A stretch of DNA of 33,916 bases from Pseudomonadota bacterium (GTDB lineage Bacteria; Pseudomonadota; Alphaproteobacteria; Rhizobiales; Pleomorphomonadaceae). Below the pieces are notes generated by a model that was not told the DNA's origin, ran no database searches, and worked only from the letters and a program-made list of their open reading frames with translations. Made by a program: the position numbers and the translations under genes. Of this stretch, positions 15,469-25,114 are shown in pieces; the stretch's first letter is position 1; each line of letters opens with the position of its first letter. The stretch lies in contig JAGSYV010000084.1 of assembly GCA_018262505.1 (NCBI GenBank), positions 1 through 33,916 on the forward strand, read 5' to 3'.

Positions 15469-16398
15469 ATGACTGGACATGTTCTCGTCCTTGGCGCCCT
15501 CGGTGGTGTCAGCCAAGCGGTCGCCGAGGAATTTCATCGCCAGGGCTGGCAGGTGTCCGGCCTCGTGCGGCAAGGCCGCGCAGGCGAGCTGCCGGACTGG
15601 ATGTGGCCGGTGGAAGCCGATCTTCATGATGCCGAGGCCGTGGCCAAAGCCGCCAGTTCCCGGGTCGACGTCGTCTTCGATGGCCTCAACGCGCCCTATC
15701 ATCGCTGGACGGAGATGGCACGGCCGCTTTACGCCGCCGCGCTTGCCATCGCTGAACGGCTCGGGGCCTTGCATCTTTTCCCCGGCAACGTCTACGGCTT
15801 CGGCGAGAATATGCCGGATCGACTGACACCGGACCTCATCGCGGCGCCGACTTCGGAAAAGGGCAAGATCCGCGTCGAGGTCGAGCGGAGTTTCGCGGAG
15901 GCGGCGCGAGCCGGTTGCGTCCGCACCTGCATTCTCCGGGCCGGCGATTTCTTCGGGCCGACCATTTCCGGACAGAGCTGGCTCACTGCGTTCATCGCCA
16001 CCAAGGCGGGGCAGGGCGTCATTCGCTCGCCGGGGCCGAAGGACGTGCCGCATGCCTGGGCCTATCTGCCCGACCTTGCCCGCGTCTTCGTGCAACTGGC
16101 CGATCAGCGTGATCGCCTCGCTGCCTTTGAGGTGTTTCACTTCGAGGGGCATACAGCTTCCATCGCCGACATCGCCGAGGCCGCCGGTGTTGTCCACCAG
16201 CGGCTGATGCGGGTGCGGCGGGTGCCCGGCTTCGTCTTCACACTGATTGGTCTGTTCGATCCGGTGATCCGTGCTTCGCGCGAGATGGCCTATCTCTGGC
16301 GGGTGCCGCACCGGCTCGCCGATCGCCGCCTTGAAGCGGTGGCGGGGCCGCTTGTGGCGACCCCGCTATCGACGGCCCTGGCATCGATCACGCTTTGA
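15469..16398 (+). CDS. NAD(P)-dependent epimerase/reductase-like protein
   Basis: 309 residues of the extended-SDR (NAD-dependent epimerase) class. The N-terminus HVLVLGALGGVSQAVAEEF is a modified Rossmann glycine loop. VFPGNVYG-type text (LFPGNVYGFGENMP) holds the expected Tyr, but the following Lys is less clear, and ILRAGDFFGP is the usual substrate-side strand. A hydrophobic patch near residue 255 (FVFTLIGLFDPVIR) resembles the C-terminal helices of similar reductases. A strong ribosome site (CAGGAGG) precedes the ATG. It is divergent from the LysR gene and ends at a perfect palindrome. Substrate unknown. Confidence 0.87.
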   Translation: MTGHVLVLGALGGVSQAVAEEFHRQGWQVSGLVRQGRAGELPDWMWPVEADLHDAEAVAKAASSRVDVVFDGLNAPYHRWTEMARPLYAAALAIAERLGALHLFPGNVYGFGENMPDRLTPDLIAAPTSEKGKIRVEVERSFAEAARAGCVRTCILRAGDFFGPTISGQSWLTAFIATKAGQGVIRSPGPKDVPHAWAYLPDLARVFVQLADQRDRLAAFEVFHFEGHTASIADIAEAAGVVHQRLMRVRRVPGFVFTLIGLFDPVIRASREMAYLWRVPHRLADRRLEAVAGPLVATPLSTALASITL

Positions 16399-16407
16399 GC
16401 AATATCC

Positions 16408-16435
16408 AAGCATCACCGGCGCGCCGGTGATGCTT
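16408..16435. terminator. Perfect palindrome between convergent genes, probable bidirectional terminator
   Basis: Arms AAGCATCACCGGCG (16408-16421) and CGCCGGTGATGCTT (16422-16435) are directly adjacent: a 28-base perfect palindrome in the 53 bases between two convergent genes. The downstream side on the plus strand is pyrimidine-rich but has no long T-run, so termination efficiency is uncertain. Confidence 0.7.
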
Positions 16436-16451
16436 CATCCCTTCGGGCTTC

Positions 16452-17483
16452 TTAGCTTCTCTCCATTTCGACGACGATCTTGCCGAACGCGCCTCGGTCG
16501 AGGTGATCGAGAGCGGCGGGGAGATCTTCGAGCGGATAGCTCTTGTCGATCACCGGCTTGAGGCCGATGCGGTCCACCGCTGTGACGAAATCTTCCAGTG
16601 CCCGGCGATGTCCGACGCCAATGCCCTGCACCGTGACGTTCTTCAGCATCAGCGGGCCGGCGGAGGCCGCGACATCGAACCCTTCCAGCACGCCGATCTG
16701 GTAGATGTGGCCGCCGACGGCCACTGCCCGCGCAGCTTGGCCGAGATGCGGTCCTCCTACAAGTTCAAGGATGTGGTCGGCGCCGTGATCGGCGGTGAGG
16801 CGATAGGCGGCTTCCACCCAATCTTCCGAAGAACGATCGATGCCGTGATTGGCGCCGAGCACCTCCGCGCGTTTCAGTTTCTCCGCGCTGCCGGAGACGA
16901 CGATCACATTCGCGCCGTGCGCCTTGGCAATCTGCAAGCCGAACAGGGCCACGCCTCCCGTTCCCTCGATCAGCACGGTCTCCCCGGCGTGAAGCGCGCC
17001 CTTCTCGATCAGTGCGAACCAAGCCGTCAGGCCGGCACAGGGCAGGGTGCTGGCTTGCCGATCGTCGAGGGATGCCGGCGCGCGCACGAACCAATCGGCG
17101 GGGAAGGCGACATATTCCGTCAGCACGCCGGGGTAGGCGCCTCCCAGCGTTCGATAAGGTGGAACACGGCCATTGCCGAGCGGCGCACCATCGATCCAGC
17201 CCGGCACGAATGTTGAGATGACGCGATCGCCGGCGGCAAAGCGCGTCACACCGTCGCCGAGCGCCTGCACGGTCCCGGCAAGATCGGAACCGGGCGTGAA
17301 GGGGAAGGTCAGCTGCAGCCCCATGCCGCTCTCGATCATCAGCTTGTCGCGGTAGTTGAGCGACACGGCCGCCACTTTCACCAGGACCTCGCCAGGCTTG
17401 GGCTCTGGGATAGGTGTATCCTCCAGCGCCAGTCTGTCGCGTCCGATCCCATCCATTTCCCACCGCTGCATCCCTCGTGTCAT
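16452..17483 (-). CDS. Zinc-type alcohol dehydrogenase / quinone oxidoreductase-like protein (MDR superfamily)
   Basis: 343 residues. The GroES-like N-terminal domain has VLVKVAAVSLNYRDKLMIESG and FPFTPGSDLAGTVQALGDGV, and a Rossmann domain has LIEGTGGVALFGLQIAKAHGANVIV. The structural-zinc cysteine cluster of classical ADHs is absent, and NYRD in place of the usual Cys points to a zinc-independent NADPH quinone-reductase-like enzyme. The start at 17483 has a strong AAGGAGCG site; the frame stays open further upstream without family similarity. The gene is divergent from a LysR regulator with an inverted repeat between them. Confidence 0.92.
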   Translation of the reverse strand: MTRGMQRWEMDGIGRDRLALEDTPIPEPKPGEVLVKVAAVSLNYRDKLMIESGMGLQLTFPFTPGSDLAGTVQALGDGVTRFAAGDRVISTFVPGWIDGAPLGNGRVPPYRTLGGAYPGVLTEYVAFPADWFVRAPASLDDRQASTLPCAGLTAWFALIEKGALHAGETVLIEGTGGVALFGLQIAKAHGANVIVVSGSAEKLKRAEVLGANHGIDRSSEDWVEAAYRLTADHGADHILELVGGPHLGQAARAVAVGGHIYQIGVLEGFDVAASAGPLMLKNVTVQGIGVGHRRALEDFVTAVDRIGLKPVIDKSYPLEDLPAALDHLDRGAFGKIVVEMERS

Positions 17484-17530
17484 CGCTCGCTCCTTGATGC
17501 GGGTTGACGAGGGCACAGCATATCGTTGAG

Positions 17531-17564
17531 TGTTTGGAGCCGGTGGTGACATATGTTCCAAACA
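17531..17564. promoter_or_regulatory. Inverted repeat, likely LysR operator
   Basis: TGTTTGGA (17531-17538) and TCCAAACA (17557-17564) are perfect inverted arms 18 bases apart, in the 104-base gap between the divergent reductase and lysR genes. The position 24 bases before the lysR start suits autoregulation with divergent activation. Confidence 0.5.
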
Positions 17565-17587
17565 TTGGGGCCTGATGGGCGACAATC

Positions 17588-18493
17588 ATGAGTGAAATGC
17601 TGAACGGCGTGGATGTCTTCGTGGCGGCGGTGGAGACGGGCAGCTTCGCCTCGGCGGCCGAGCGGCTGCATGTGACCCGCTCGGCAGTGGCCAAGACGAT
17701 CGCTCGGATGGAAGCGCGGCTCGATGTGCGCCTGCTTCATCGCACCACGCGCAGCCTGACGCTCACCGAGGACGGGCAGGGCTATTATGAGCGTTGCCTG
17801 CGTGCCCTGGAAGAACTGCGTGCCGGCGAGACGGCTCTGGAATCGGGCCGACGCGAGGCGGCGGGGCGGCTCTGGGTGTCCGTGCCCATGCTGTTCGGTC
17901 GGCGCTGCGTGGCGCCGGTGCTGGCGCGGCTGGCGGCGGAGCATCCCCGGCTGGAACTCGATCTATCCTTCAGCGATCGTCCGGTGGACCTGATCGAGGA
18001 CGGTTTCGATCTGGCGATCCGGAATGGCGAGATCGGTGACGGCGCTGGCCTGATGACCCGGACGGTGAGCCTGCAACGCATGACGGTCTGTGCCTCGCCG
18101 GCCTATCTCGATCGTTACGGGCGACCGGAAAGCCTCGACGATCTGGCCGGCCATCAAGCGGTCACCTATGGCCGCGCCGGTCGCGTCAAGGCGTGGCAAT
18201 TTCCGATCGGCAACGGCGTTCCGCGCGAAGTGACGCCACCGAGCCGGATGCGATTCGATGATCTGGAAGCGATCGCCGACGCGGTGGAGGCGGGCTACGG
18301 CCTCGCTTGGCTGCCGTGCTGGTTGATCCGTGAGAGGGTCAGGATTGGCACGCTCGTCCCGCTGCTCGAAAACGTGCCGCGCCTCTCGTTCAGGACACAC
18401 GCCCTCTGGCCCGCAACGCCGCATCAGCCACTGCGCGTCCGGCTTGCCCTCGATGCGCTCGCCGCTGCGCTTCCCGGAAGCGCGGAGCTGTGA
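17588..18493 (+). CDS. LysR-family transcriptional regulator
   Basis: 301 residues. The winged helix (NGVDVFVAAVETGSFASAAERLHVTRSAVAKTIARMEARLDVRLLHRTTRSLTLTEDG in outline) is of the CrgA/YhcS-like subgroup, where SAVAKTIARMEARL and HRTTRSL are typical. The effector domain has SVPMLFGRRCVAPVLARL, FDLAIRNG and VEAGYGLAWLPCWLI. Regulators of this subgroup often control divergent quinone- or aldehyde-detoxifying oxidoreductases, which fits the reductase across the intergenic region. The inducer is not predictable. Confidence 0.93.
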   Translation: MSEMLNGVDVFVAAVETGSFASAAERLHVTRSAVAKTIARMEARLDVRLLHRTTRSLTLTEDGQGYYERCLRALEELRAGETALESGRREAAGRLWVSVPMLFGRRCVAPVLARLAAEHPRLELDLSFSDRPVDLIEDGFDLAIRNGEIGDGAGLMTRTVSLQRMTVCASPAYLDRYGRPESLDDLAGHQAVTYGRAGRVKAWQFPIGNGVPREVTPPSRMRFDDLEAIADAVEAGYGLAWLPCWLIRERVRIGTLVPLLENVPRLSFRTHALWPATPHQPLRVRLALDALAAALPGSAEL

Positions 18494-18504
18494 CGGCAAC
18501 AAAA

Positions 18505-18535
18505 GGACGCGGTACGGATCACCCGTCCCGCGTCC
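18505..18535 (+). terminator. Hairpin after lysR
   Basis: GGACGCGG (18505-18512) pairs with CCGCGTCC (18528-18535), continued by CGG/CCG after a two-base mismatch. It lies 12 bases after the lysR stop. No T-run follows, so it may stabilise the 3' end rather than terminate. Confidence 0.4.
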
Positions 18536-18560
18536 CGTTGGTGGCTTGCGCGTCAGCCCG

Positions 18561-18661
18561 CCTAGATCGTCGTGCGTCCTGACGGACGCAAGGTGACGAT
18601 CTAGGTCTTTGTTGTTGCATCGGATTTTCCGGAAACCGGATTCCACTTTTCGGTCCGATGC
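18561..18661. repeat. Intergenic hairpin element, copy B
   Basis: A 101-base element between convergent lysR and dppF. The first 45 bases form the same two-part hairpin as copy A: outer arms CCTAGATCGTC (18561-18571) and GACGATCTAGG (18595-18605), inner TGCGTCC/GGACGCA (18573-18579, 18584-18590) around loop TGAC. The following TCTTTGTTGT stretch is shared with copy A. A second hairpin has arms GCATCGGA (18617-18624) and TCCGATGC (18654-18661), a motif I recall as frequent between rhizobial genes. The element ends one base before the dppF stop codon. Confidence 0.85.
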
Positions 18662-18662
18662 C

Positions 18663-19651
<989 letters not shown>

Positions 19652-19655
<4 letters not shown>

Positions 19656-20668
19656 GCCGAAAGCCTCCGGTCGAGGATGGCGGCCGGGCCGGGATGGCCT
19701 ACCGGCTTGCCCTGGTTGAGCGGGTAATGGCAGAGCGCGTAACCGGCGGCCTGCCCCTGGGTGACCGGCGCCTTCTCGACGCAGCGTTCGGTGGCGAACG
19801 AGCAGCGCGGGCTGAACAGGCAGCCGGTGGGGCGATCATACTGGCCGGGCACCACGCCGGGGATGGACGGAAGGCGGCGTGTCGTTGCCCGCTCCGGCAG
19901 CGCCGACAGCAGCGCCGCCGTGTAGGGATGGTGCGGGTCGGCGAACAGTTCGCTGACCGGCTGCTCCTCCACCTTCTGCCCGGCATATTGCACCGAGACG
20001 CGATTGGCGGTTTCGGCAACGACGCCCATGTCGTGGGTGATCAGCACCAGGGCCATGCCGGTGTCGCGCTGCAGCTTGGCGAGGAGGTCGAGGATCTGCG
20101 CCTGGATAGTGACGTCGAGCGCAGTGGTCGGCTCGTCGGCGATCAGCAGTTTGGGATTGCAGGCGATCGCCATGGCGATCATCACGCGCTGGTTCATGCC
20201 GCCCGACATCTGGTGCGGGTAGGTGTCGAGGCGCTCGGAAGCCGAGGGTATGCCGACCAGTTCGAGAAGTTCGACGGTACGGTCGCGCCGGGCGCGCTTG
20301 TTGAGGCCGAGGTGGGCTTCCAGCACTTCGCTGATCTGCCAGCCGACCGTGTAGCACGGGTTGAGCGAACTCATCGGCTCCTGGAAGATCATCGCCAGGT
20401 CCTTGCCGATGATGCGGCGGCGCTCGCGCGGCGAGATGGTGAGGAGATCCTTGCCGTCGAACATCATGCGGTCGGCGGTGATGGTGGCCGTCCACGGCAG
20501 GAGGCCCATCAGCGCCAGCATGGACACCGACTTGCCCGAGCCGCTTTCGCCGACGATGGAGACGATCTCGCCGGGGTCGACCGTCATCGACACGCTGTCG
20601 ACGGCGCGGAACTGGCCGCCCACCGTGCGGAAATCGACCGAGAGGTTGCTGATTTCGAGAATGGGCAT
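19652..20668 (-). CDS. dppD: Dipeptide ABC transporter ATP-binding protein (DppD)
   Basis: 338 residues. Walker A is GESGSGKS, the Q-loop region [10 protein letters not shown], the signature [15 protein letters not shown] and Walker [13 protein letters not shown], then [10 protein letters not shown]. The C-terminal peptide-transporter extension includes [12 protein letters not shown]. The MNQRV in the signature follows a normal MSGG, so activity is expected. The start is set at 20668, where the ATG shares one base with the dppC stop (TGATG). The frame is open further upstream inside dppC, which is only a shadow. It pairs with DppF as the two ATPase subunits. Confidence 0.95.
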
Positions 20669-21552
20669 CACGACCTCTTCAGCTTCGGATCGAGGGCATC
20701 GCGCAAGCCGTCGCCCATCAGGTTGATGGCCAGCACGGTGATCAGGATGGCAAGGCCGGGGAAGGTCACGACCCACCATGCGCGGGTGATGAACTCGCGG
20801 GCCTCGGCCAGCATGGTGCCCCATTCCGGGGTTGGCGGCTGGGCGCCCATGCCGAGGAAGCCGAGGGCGGCGGCGTCGAGAATGGCGCCCGAGAACGACA
20901 GGGCGGCCTGGACGATCAACGGCGCCATGCAGTTGGGCAGGATGGTGACGAACATCAGCCACAGCGGGCCGGCGCCGGAGACGCGGGCGGCCGTTACGTA
21001 GTCGCGATTGCGTTCGGTGAGCACGGCGGCGCGGGTGAGGCGCACGTAATGCGGCTGCGCTACGATGGCGATGGCGATCATCGCATTGGTGAGGCCGGGA
21101 CCGAGGATAGCGACCAGCGTCAGGGCCAGAAGCAGCGACGGGAAGGCGAGGATGACGTCCATGACGCGCATGATCGTCGTATCCACCCAGCCGCGGAAGA
21201 AGCCGGCGAACATGCCGATGATGACGCCGCCGATCAGCGACACCGAAACGACGACGACGCCGATGAACAGCGAGAAGCGGGCGCCGAAGATCAGACGCGA
21301 CAGGATGTCGCGGCCGAGCGCGTCGGTGCCGAGCAGGAAGATGCCTTCGCTGCCCCGGGTCAGCGGCGGCATCAGCAAGACGTCGCGAAACTGCTGGTCG
21401 GGGTTGAACGGGGCGAACAGCGGCGCGGCAATCGCCACGATCACCAGCGCCACGAACAGCACGAGGCCGGCGACGGCACCGTGGTTTTCCGAGAAATAGC
21501 GCCAGAATTCCTTGAGGCGCCCCGGACGGACGGAAGCGGAGACGGCGGTCAT
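20668..21552 (-). CDS. dppC: Dipeptide ABC transporter permease (DppC)
   Basis: 294 residues. Typical DppC landmarks are a first TM ([21 protein letters not shown]), the [26 protein letters not shown] block, and the EAA loop [23 protein letters not shown], which contacts the ATPases. The protein ends in [15 protein letters not shown], a near-universal DppC/OppC tail. The start at 21552 sits after an AGAGG site that overlaps the old end of dppB. The gene looks intact, in contrast to its partner permease dppB. Confidence 0.95.
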   Translation of the reverse strand: MTAVSASVRPGRLKEFWRYFSENHGAVAGLVLFVALVIVAIAAPLFAPFNPDQQFRDVLLMPPLTRGSEGIFLLGTDALGRDILSRLIFGARFSLFIGVVVVSVSLIGGVIIGMFAGFFRGWVDTTIMRVMDVILAFPSLLLALTLVAILGPGLTNAMIAIAIVAQPHYVRLTRAAVLTERNRDYVTAARVSGAGPLWLMFVTILPNCMAPLIVQAALSFSGAILDAAALGFLGMGAQPPTPEWGTMLAEAREFITRAWWVVTFPGLAILITVLAINLMGDGLRDALDPKLKRS

Positions 21553-21556
21553 CGGA

Positions 21557-22510
21557 TTACCTCTGGTGCCGGATCTTGGGATTGACGAGGCCGTACTTGC
21601 ACCGCCGGATAGTCGCGGCGGAAGATGGAGTCGACCATCCACTTGCCGACACCCGGCCAGGAGAAGATCGTCTCGGTCAGAATGGCGCCGGCCATCAGCA
21701 CGCCGATCTGCAGGCCGATGGTGGTGATCACCGGAATCAGGGCATTGCGCAGCGCATGCACGGCGACGACGCGGAATGGGCTGAGACCCTTGGCCTTGGC
21801 CGTGCGGATATAGTCCTCGCCGAGCACTTCCAGCATCGCCGAGCGTGTCTGGCGGGCGATGACGGCGAGCGGGATGGTGCCGAGCACGATGGTGGGCAGA
21901 ATGAGATGGCTCATCGCCGACTGGAAGGCGCCCGCCTTGCCCGACAGCAGGCTGTCGATCAGCATGAAGCCGGTCACCTTGGGGAAGAAGAACATCAGCG
22001 AGATGCGGCCGGACACCGGCGTCCAGCCGAGCATGCCGGAGAAGACGATATGATGAGGAGCAGCGCCCACCAGAAGATCGGCATGGAATAGCCGACCAGC
22101 GCCGTGGCCATCGCCGTGTGGTCGAACCAGGAATTGCGCTTGACGGCGGCAATGACGCCGGCCGGTACACCGAGCACCACGGCGAAGATCACCGCACAGA
22201 ACGACAGTTCCAGCGTTGCCGGAAACAGCGTGAAGAACTCGGTGAAGATCGGCTTCTTGGTGGAGATTGAGGTGCCGAAGTCGCCGTGCAGCAGGTCGGT
22301 GAAATAGACGATGAACTGCTGCCAGAGCGGCAGGTCGAAACCGTAGCGGTGCATCAGCTCGGCGTAACGCTCGGGCGATATGCCACGCTCGCCGGCGAGC
22401 AGCAGCACCGGGTCGCCCGGCAGCGCGCGGATGAAGAAGAAGGCGACCAGACTGACGCCGATGAAGGTCGGGATCAACAGGCTGAGGCGTCGGAGGATGA
22501 AACCGAACAT
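21557..22510 (-). pseudogene. dppB: Dipeptide ABC transporter permease DppB, broken by a frameshift and a deletion
   Basis: The 5' part (22510 to about 22050) encodes a good DppB N-terminus (LRRLSLLIPTFIGVSLVAFFF) up to GYSMPIFWWALLLI. There an extra AT dinucleotide, or a lost C, moves the frame; the rest (VFSGMLGWTPVSGR onward, EDYIRTAKAKGLSPFRVVAVHALRN, VGKWMVDSIFRRDYPAVQ) continues in another frame. After DYPAVQ, about 20 residues that normally form the last TM helix are missing, and the true tail YGLVNPKIRHQR resumes in a third frame, ending at 21557. The junction is near 21595. Two independent lesions argue for real decay; sequencing or assembly error should be excluded. Confidence 0.87.
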
Positions 22511-22519
22511 GATGCGGGG

Positions 22520-23017
22520 TCAGTCCAGGCTCGAGAGTTGCTTGACGAAGATGTGGGTCGGATGCGTTTCATGGCGTCCGTCGGGAGTCCAGATCGGGGC
22601 TTGCCGGACGCCGCTGTCACGCCAACCGGCGCGGGCGTAGAAGCGATGGGCACGGTCGTTGCCGGCCGAACACTGGATCACCGCGTCGCGGACGCCGCGC
22701 CGGGCGAGGTCCGCCTCGGTGGCGGCCAGCAGGGCTTTGGCAAGGCCCGTGCCGCGCGCCTCGGCGGTGACGTAGAGCTGGTCGACCTCGTTGCCTTCGA
22801 TGGCAGAAAAACCCAGGATGCGGCCGTCCGCCTCGGCGACAAGGCAGCCAGCCTCGAGCGGCCCAAGGCGATGATCGAAGCTCTCCGGTGTCCGCTCGGC
22901 AACCACGTGCGCCGGCAGGATCGGCGCGTGGCCATCATGCCAGGCGTCGTGCCACAGCCGGACGACCGCGGCGCGGTCGTCGGGACGGAAGGGACGGAGG
23001 GCGGTTGCGATGGACAT
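22520..23017 (-). CDS. GNAT-family N-acetyltransferase
   Basis: 165 residues with the GNAT fold: ALRPFRPDDRAAVVRLWHDAW at the start, GRILGFSAIEGNEVDQLYVTAEARGTGLAKALLAATE (strands 4-5 and the acetyl-CoA loop, ARGTGLAKALL matching the R/Q-x-x-G-x-G/A pattern) and an end AHRFYARAGWRDSG. It acetylates a small molecule or protein amine of unknown identity. It lies between the dppA terminator and dppB on the same strand, ten bases before dppB, an unusual position inside a dpp operon. The start at 23017 is chosen on family length; the frame runs upstream without similarity. Confidence 0.88.
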   Translation of the reverse strand: MSIATALRPFRPDDRAAVVRLWHDAWHDGHAPILPAHVVAERTPESFDHRLGPLEAGCLVAEADGRILGFSAIEGNEVDQLYVTAEARGTGLAKALLAATEADLARRGVRDAVIQCSAGNDRAHRFYARAGWRDSGVRQAPIWTPDGRHETHPTHIFVKQLSSLD

Positions 23018-23172
23018 GGGCTTCCAGTAGCCGCCGGAAACCCGGCCTGCAAGCGACAAGGTCGCAATTTGAACATTTTGGCGGCACGAAATTGCCGGGA
23101 TTTCCGCCACCCTACATGGTTTTCCGCATGACGGCGGAGGTCGCGGCGCGTTCCGGCCTTGTTTCCTCATGC

Positions 23173-23205
23173 AAAAACGGTTCCGGAGAAGACTCCCCGG
23201 AACCG
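23173..23205 (-). terminator. Intrinsic terminator after dppA
   Basis: On the minus strand CGGTTCCGG (23205-23197) pairs with CCGGAACCG (23186-23178) and is followed directly by five T. It lies 22 bases after the dppA stop. It would make dppA more abundant than the permease and ATPase genes, a known habit of binding-protein operons. Confidence 0.8.
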
Positions 23206-23227
23206 CGTCTGTCGTAACGGCTATGCC

Positions 23228-24823
23228 TTACTCGGTGATGTCGACCTGTTCGAACCAATGCAGTCCGAGCGGATCAACCTTGTACCCGGTGACGCTCTTG
23301 GCCAGCGGCATATAGGTCGTCGAGTGCGCGATGGTCGCCCACGGCGCTTCCTTCTTGAAGACCACCTGGGCATCTTCATAGAGCTTGGTACGCTCAGCCA
23401 CATCGGAAACCGTCGCGGCCTTGGTCACCAGGTCGGTGAAGTCCTTGTTGCACCAGAAGGCGCGGTTCGAGCCGCTGTCGACGGCGGCGCAGCTCAGAAG
23501 CGCGAACAGGAAGTTGTCCGGATCACCGTTGTCGCCGGTCCAGCCCTGCAGAAGCGCGCCATCGCGGGTCTTTTCCTTGCCGCGCTTCAGATATTCGGCC
23601 CATTCGAAGGACACGATCTCGACCTTGACGCCAACGGCGGCGAAGTCGGCCTGAATCAGCTCGGCCATGCGGCGGGCATTCGGGTTGTAGGGACGCGACA
23701 CCGGCATCGCCCACACCTTCATGGAGAGATCCTTGACGCCAGCCTCGGCGAGCAGCTTCTTGGCCGCTTCCGGATCATAGGGGTCGTCCTGGATCTGGTC
23801 GTTATAGGACCACATGGTCGGCGGGATCGGGTTCTTGGCGATCTGACCGGTGCCCTGATAGACGGCGTCGATGATCGCCTTCTTGTTGATCGCCATGTTG
23901 AGAGCCTTGCGGACGCGAACGTCGTCAAAGGGCTTCTGCAGCGTGTTGTAGGCGAGGTAGCCGATGTTGAGGCCGGCCTGGTCCAGCAGCTGAATATTGC
24001 TGTCGGCCTTGAGGGCGTCGATATCGGCGGGGTTCGGATAGGGGGCCGCCTGACACTCGCCGGCCTTCAGCTTCTGAACGCGGACGGAGGCATCCGGGGT
24101 GATGGCGAAGACGAGGTCGTCGATCTTCGGCTTGCCGCCATAGTAGTCGGCGAAGGCCTGATAGCGGATGACCGCGTCCTTCTCATAGGCGACGAACTGG
24201 AACGGGCCGGTGCCGATCGGCAACTGGTTGAGGTCGGACTGCTTGCCTTCGGCGGCCAGCTTGTCGGCGTATTCCTTCGACGTGATCGAGGCGAAGGCCA
24301 TCGCGAGGTTGGCGAGCATCGGCGCGTTCGGCGAGGTCAGGGTGAGCTTGACGGTATAGTCGTCAACCTTCTCGAGCGACTTGACGAGCTTGGGCATGTC
24401 CATGCCCTCCCAATACTCCCAGGAGCCGCCGGCATAGGAGTACCAAGGACTGGTTTTGTCGTTCTGGCGCGTCAGCGAGAAGATCACGTCGTCGGCGTTG
24501 AAGTCGCGCGTCGGCTTGAAATACTCGGTGGTGTGGAACTTGACGCCCTTGCGAAGATGGAAGGTGTAGACGGTGCCGTCTTCGGAGATGTCCCAGCTCT
24601 CGGCGAGGCCGGGGATGACGGAGGTCGTGCCATGCTCGAACTCGGTCAGACGGCTGTAGACCGGAACCGAGGACGCGTCATGCGTCGTGCCGGAAGCGTA
24701 GGGCGCCGGGTCGAAGCCTTCCGGGCTGCCTTCGGAGCAGTAGACGAACGTCTTGGCATGCGCGGCACTGACGAGGCCGGCGACAAGCATGGTGGCCGCC
24801 AGAAGGCGGGACATCGTTTTCAT
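23228..24823 (-). CDS. dppA: Periplasmic dipeptide-binding protein (DppA)
   Basis: 531 residues. A signal peptide is clear (MKTMSRLLAATMLVAGLVSAAHA, cleavage after AHA at about residue 23). The mature protein matches SBP family 5: KTFVYCSEGSPEGFDP, AESWDISEDGTVYTFHLRKGVKFH, FNADDVIFSLTRQND, IGTGPFQFVAYEKDAVIRY and a C-terminal VTGYKVDPLGLHWFEQVDI. It binds di- and tripeptides (some relatives carry heme or 5-aminolevulinate) for import through DppBCDF. The start at 24823 follows GGGGAG. A terminator follows the gene. With dppB broken, it may serve another permease or be stranded. Confidence 0.96.
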   Translation of the reverse strand: MKTMSRLLAATMLVAGLVSAAHAKTFVYCSEGSPEGFDPAPYASGTTHDASSVPVYSRLTEFEHGTTSVIPGLAESWDISEDGTVYTFHLRKGVKFHTTEYFKPTRDFNADDVIFSLTRQNDKTSPWYSYAGGSWEYWEGMDMPKLVKSLEKVDDYTVKLTLTSPNAPMLANLAMAFASITSKEYADKLAAEGKQSDLNQLPIGTGPFQFVAYEKDAVIRYQAFADYYGGKPKIDDLVFAITPDASVRVQKLKAGECQAAPYPNPADIDALKADSNIQLLDQAGLNIGYLAYNTLQKPFDDVRVRKALNMAINKKAIIDAVYQGTGQIAKNPIPPTMWSYNDQIQDDPYDPEAAKKLLAEAGVKDLSMKVWAMPVSRPYNPNARRMAELIQADFAAVGVKVEIVSFEWAEYLKRGKEKTRDGALLQGWTGDNGDPDNFLFALLSCAAVDSGSNRAFWCNKDFTDLVTKAATVSDVAERTKLYEDAQVVFKKEAPWATIAHSTTYMPLAKSVTGYKVDPLGLHWFEQVDITE

Positions 24824-25114
24824 AAGGTATACTCCCCTGTTGCCGAGCGACGTCGGCGAACCCCGAGCCTGGTCAGACGGTCTTTTTGTCACTTATGCCC
24901 GTCTGCCGGCGAGCCCTTATCCGAACCGACAATTGGACGGTTGGCAAGCATTTTTTCCCAGCTGGTCAGAAATGGGGCATCTCGCCACCTCGTTGAGGAT
25001 ACAACCTGGATTTTAGCAACTTAAGATTGCGTATCGGACTCCGAATCGTTCCGGGTCCGGCTCGTCAAACCCTTCCGACAACGATAGGATTGGACGAAAC
25101 GGAGGAAAACGACC

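Noticed and set aside
23159..25024. A 621-codon plus-strand frame across dppA
   Set aside because: Gly/Val/Asp/Arg-rich text antisense to a complete dppA with a signal peptide and family motifs.
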